Of a DNA stretch of 35,316 nt, positions 34,701 to 35,316 are shown one piece after another. The number at the start of each line of letters is the position of its first letter. Within the stretch, counting starts at the first letter, position 1. The DNA lies in contig JAGATN010000028.1 of the NCBI GenBank assembly GCA_017621225.1, positions 1 to 35,316 on the forward strand. Reading direction: 5' to 3'. Under the pieces are notes generated by a model. That model ran no database searches. It was given only the letters and a program-made list of their open reading frames with translations, and had not been told where the DNA came from. The DNA comes from Muribaculaceae bacterium. GTDB lineage: Bacteria > Bacteroidota > Bacteroidia > Bacteroidales > Muribaculaceae. Both the position numbers and the translations under genes were made by a program.

Positions 34701-35316
34701 TCCGTCGAGAACCATTTCGGGTTCGAATACGAGCGAACGGAGGTCGGTGCTGGTGGTTACGATGATGTCCTTGTCGGTACCGCCAACGTTGCGGAGAATG
34801 AGCTTGCCGTTATCCCAGATGGCTACGACACCCTTGCTCGTATCGGCTACGGTCCATTTTACGTTGGTGATTTCCTTGGTTTCGGTTCCGTCTTCAGCCA
34901 CGGTAACCTTTACCCAGTAACCATCTTCGGCGCCGGTAGTGCCGGGATAGTAGTAAACGGGAGCTATGCCGCCGGTTTCACCCTTGTCGCCGGGTTCGCC
35001 TTTGTCACCCTTGTCACCCTTGTCGCCCTTTTCGCCCTGGGCCTTGTACTGGGTCGGTTTGCCGTCGATGCACCAGTAGCCGTCAGAGTTTATAGAGATG
35101 ACGCTACCCGGAGTTCCGTCCTGGCCGTTGATGCCATTGGTGAGCTCGAAGGTGTTTCCATTACTCAAGGTAACTGTAACGCCCTTGTCAGTCTTGGTGA
35201 CATCGGTTATTACAGCGCCTTTTTGAATCTGCGACTGAAGTTCTTTGACGAGCGTTTCAACTGCTTCAACGCGCTTGTTGAGGGCGTCGATGTCGTCGTC
35301 ATAGTCCTTACAGCCC
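31713..35316 (-). CDS. Giant surface lipoprotein with coiled coil and collagen-like repeats (partial)
   Basis: The gene runs off the right edge; 1200 residues are visible and only the signal peptide seems to be missing. The first residues, G-CKDYDDDIDAL, look like a lipobox Cys (codon at the very edge). An acidic coiled coil (about 36 residues, NKRVEAVETLVKELQ) follows, then a DUF4988-like segment ending in GYWCIDGKPTQYKAQ. Seven Gly-X-Y triplets (GEK, GDK three times, GEP, GDK, GET) sit at 34974-35036. The remaining roughly 1100 residues are rich in Thr, Asn and aromatics, beta-type, with no enzyme motif I recognise. TTG 35168 is not a start, since the frame is open through it. C-ending codons suggest high expression. 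An outer-surface or S-layer-like role is a guess. Confidence 0.85.
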   Translation of the reverse strand, partial: GCKDYDDDIDALNKRVEAVETLVKELQSQIQKGAVITDVTKTDKGVTVTLSNGNTFELTNGINGQDGTPGSVISINSDGYWCIDGKPTQYKAQGEKGDKGDKGDKGEPGDKGETGGIAPVYYYPGTTGAEDGYWVKVTVAEDGTETKEITNVKWTVADTSKGVVAIWDNGKLILRNVGGTDKDIIVTTSTDLRSLVFEPEMVLDGQNAMEYKYIPYKPYTVNAEIEGGMLVHQVKTATGYDAKEVAYKVKGEAVQAEAWTFLNPTWPKNYWLNPREAVISEYTQKNLGTSSNDLDFISTGRAAAAAPTAKFYGLQEKDGDMQMIVGITMKGELVKTQEESDPNQLGIFYPAKSDKAKITDLAVQAPLDEGKTEIVTSTYGSVYASQLAIEAIAYNTTSYANDYIIATKEFETDKLVGAATVHGTPKENGRHLYGTAKDAAENSATVELAYNNATGIDLNELVLTHAAANSARSWNSKKIWDYTNADLKARGMKYAFERVNFSIGSNATEQSQNHAVIEQGANGHYYVIACGVQSNSDTNILDCQPDLSLKAKAVSSVGRTPLVRVELRDTVNNKIVKVGYIKIKIVAPENPLETPLFNLGDYFYKCENATKTITWHAIESKLLETTRNTSKETFDATYEVVKGSDGSVMQWVKTNELDVNGKPTWTNASLTIGTITEIPNDGAETTDVFSWTITRQDFVNCVGHDTYPVINETRWIKYAPKKYLGNSNFNVEPVYLPIQITLKYPKAVMSNKIAKYWYAEGSMNPASDALSADQRQVLHANVEVPSTTTDENGASCNFMFSIDSRFELNKIGHSDLHQWATASTTATFDNTNWASVQNYICWFGETSNAGAENAPKFTIQPDAWNPALDWNVLTNFSTFSEDNLVYFYYFTLGNKTATGVSGTTYTLKTAYKDDAGNITPATVANSPVMLYTDAPMYEYKGYVLLANNVEIAEIHYNLETGHVRKHGAWLELKNNDTAKDLLNVPTEWTAKATDAEAAKKLLDATFDVQIGVATFNKNCGAYLPLTNNIFKTEILKPVYAKAEGPIAFTDANDGGAAGTTVDIASLVSFYDWRQYQFADHLNYYNYYEVSDISIDPKDIKTDISGTMLPLNQTSLDVEFHVVRNGAQVDDGFTTPAVGSAPAANATWAQILAHFGKLTYTNNTGTIVNFNIQVPVKITHKWSQKNFIVWVNGHVGRTDAN
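34974..35036 (-). repeat. Collagen-like Gly-X-Y repeat tract
   Basis: 63 bp encode seven Gly-X-Y triplets; at the DNA level a 9-bp unit (GGCGACAAG and close variants) recurs in tandem. Such tracts can change length by slippage or recombination. Confidence 0.85.

Overview
The window comes from the chromosome of a gut-type Bacteroidales bacterium, possibly a Muribaculaceae relative (the family is an inference). The evidence is the tmRNA tag GENNYALAA, promoters of the Bacteroidetes type (TTTG, about 20 nt, TAnnTTTG), a TonB-dependent receptor with a carboxypeptidase-regulatory-like N-terminus, an OmpA-type porin, DUF4831- and DUF4988-like proteins, Bacteroides-type tyrosine recombinase and IS4-type transposase remnants, and a secreted sialidase.

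Left end (1-2730): a decayed mobile-element edge. A tyrosine integrase without its catalytic tyrosine lies next to the 3' end of ssrA (tmRNA), a common integration target. Paired GTTACC boxes and a palindrome lie around the integrase start. Further left are two tandem hairpin repeats and no convincing gene.

Glycine cleavage block (2878-10573, minus strand): lplA, gcvT, gcvH, gcvPA, gcvPB and lpdA, followed by a family 2 glycosyltransferase. It encodes all four glycine cleavage proteins (P as two subunits) plus a ligase that can lipoylate GcvH. A 171-bp MITE-like element fills most of the gap upstream of lplA.

Middle (10815-18884): a sialidase diverges from an orphan histidine kinase that overlaps a Cof-type HAD phosphatase. 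Converging on these is hpt-adk-recO (purine salvage, adenylate balance, recombination repair). Diverging from hpt is nnr (NAD(P)HX repair) followed by a DUF4831 protein. A long GC-rich hairpin closes the region.

Export block (19040-24678, minus strand): a five-gene MacAB-TolC-like tripartite system (ATPase, two permeases, adaptor, outer membrane factor). Next to it is an unassigned structured RNA gene (about 24895-25169) with its own promoter and terminator, then UDP-glucose dehydrogenase.

Right end (26638-35316): a TonB-dependent receptor, an OmpA-family porin with a strong promoter, a deleted and frameshifted IS4-family element lodged between two convergent terminators, a possible small RNA, and a very large surface lipoprotein with a coiled coil and collagen-like Gly-X-Y repeats, cut by the window edge.

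No wholly new multi-gene system is visible. The best leads for something undescribed are the structured RNA, the tandem hairpin repeats, the MITE-like element and the collagen-stalk lipoprotein.
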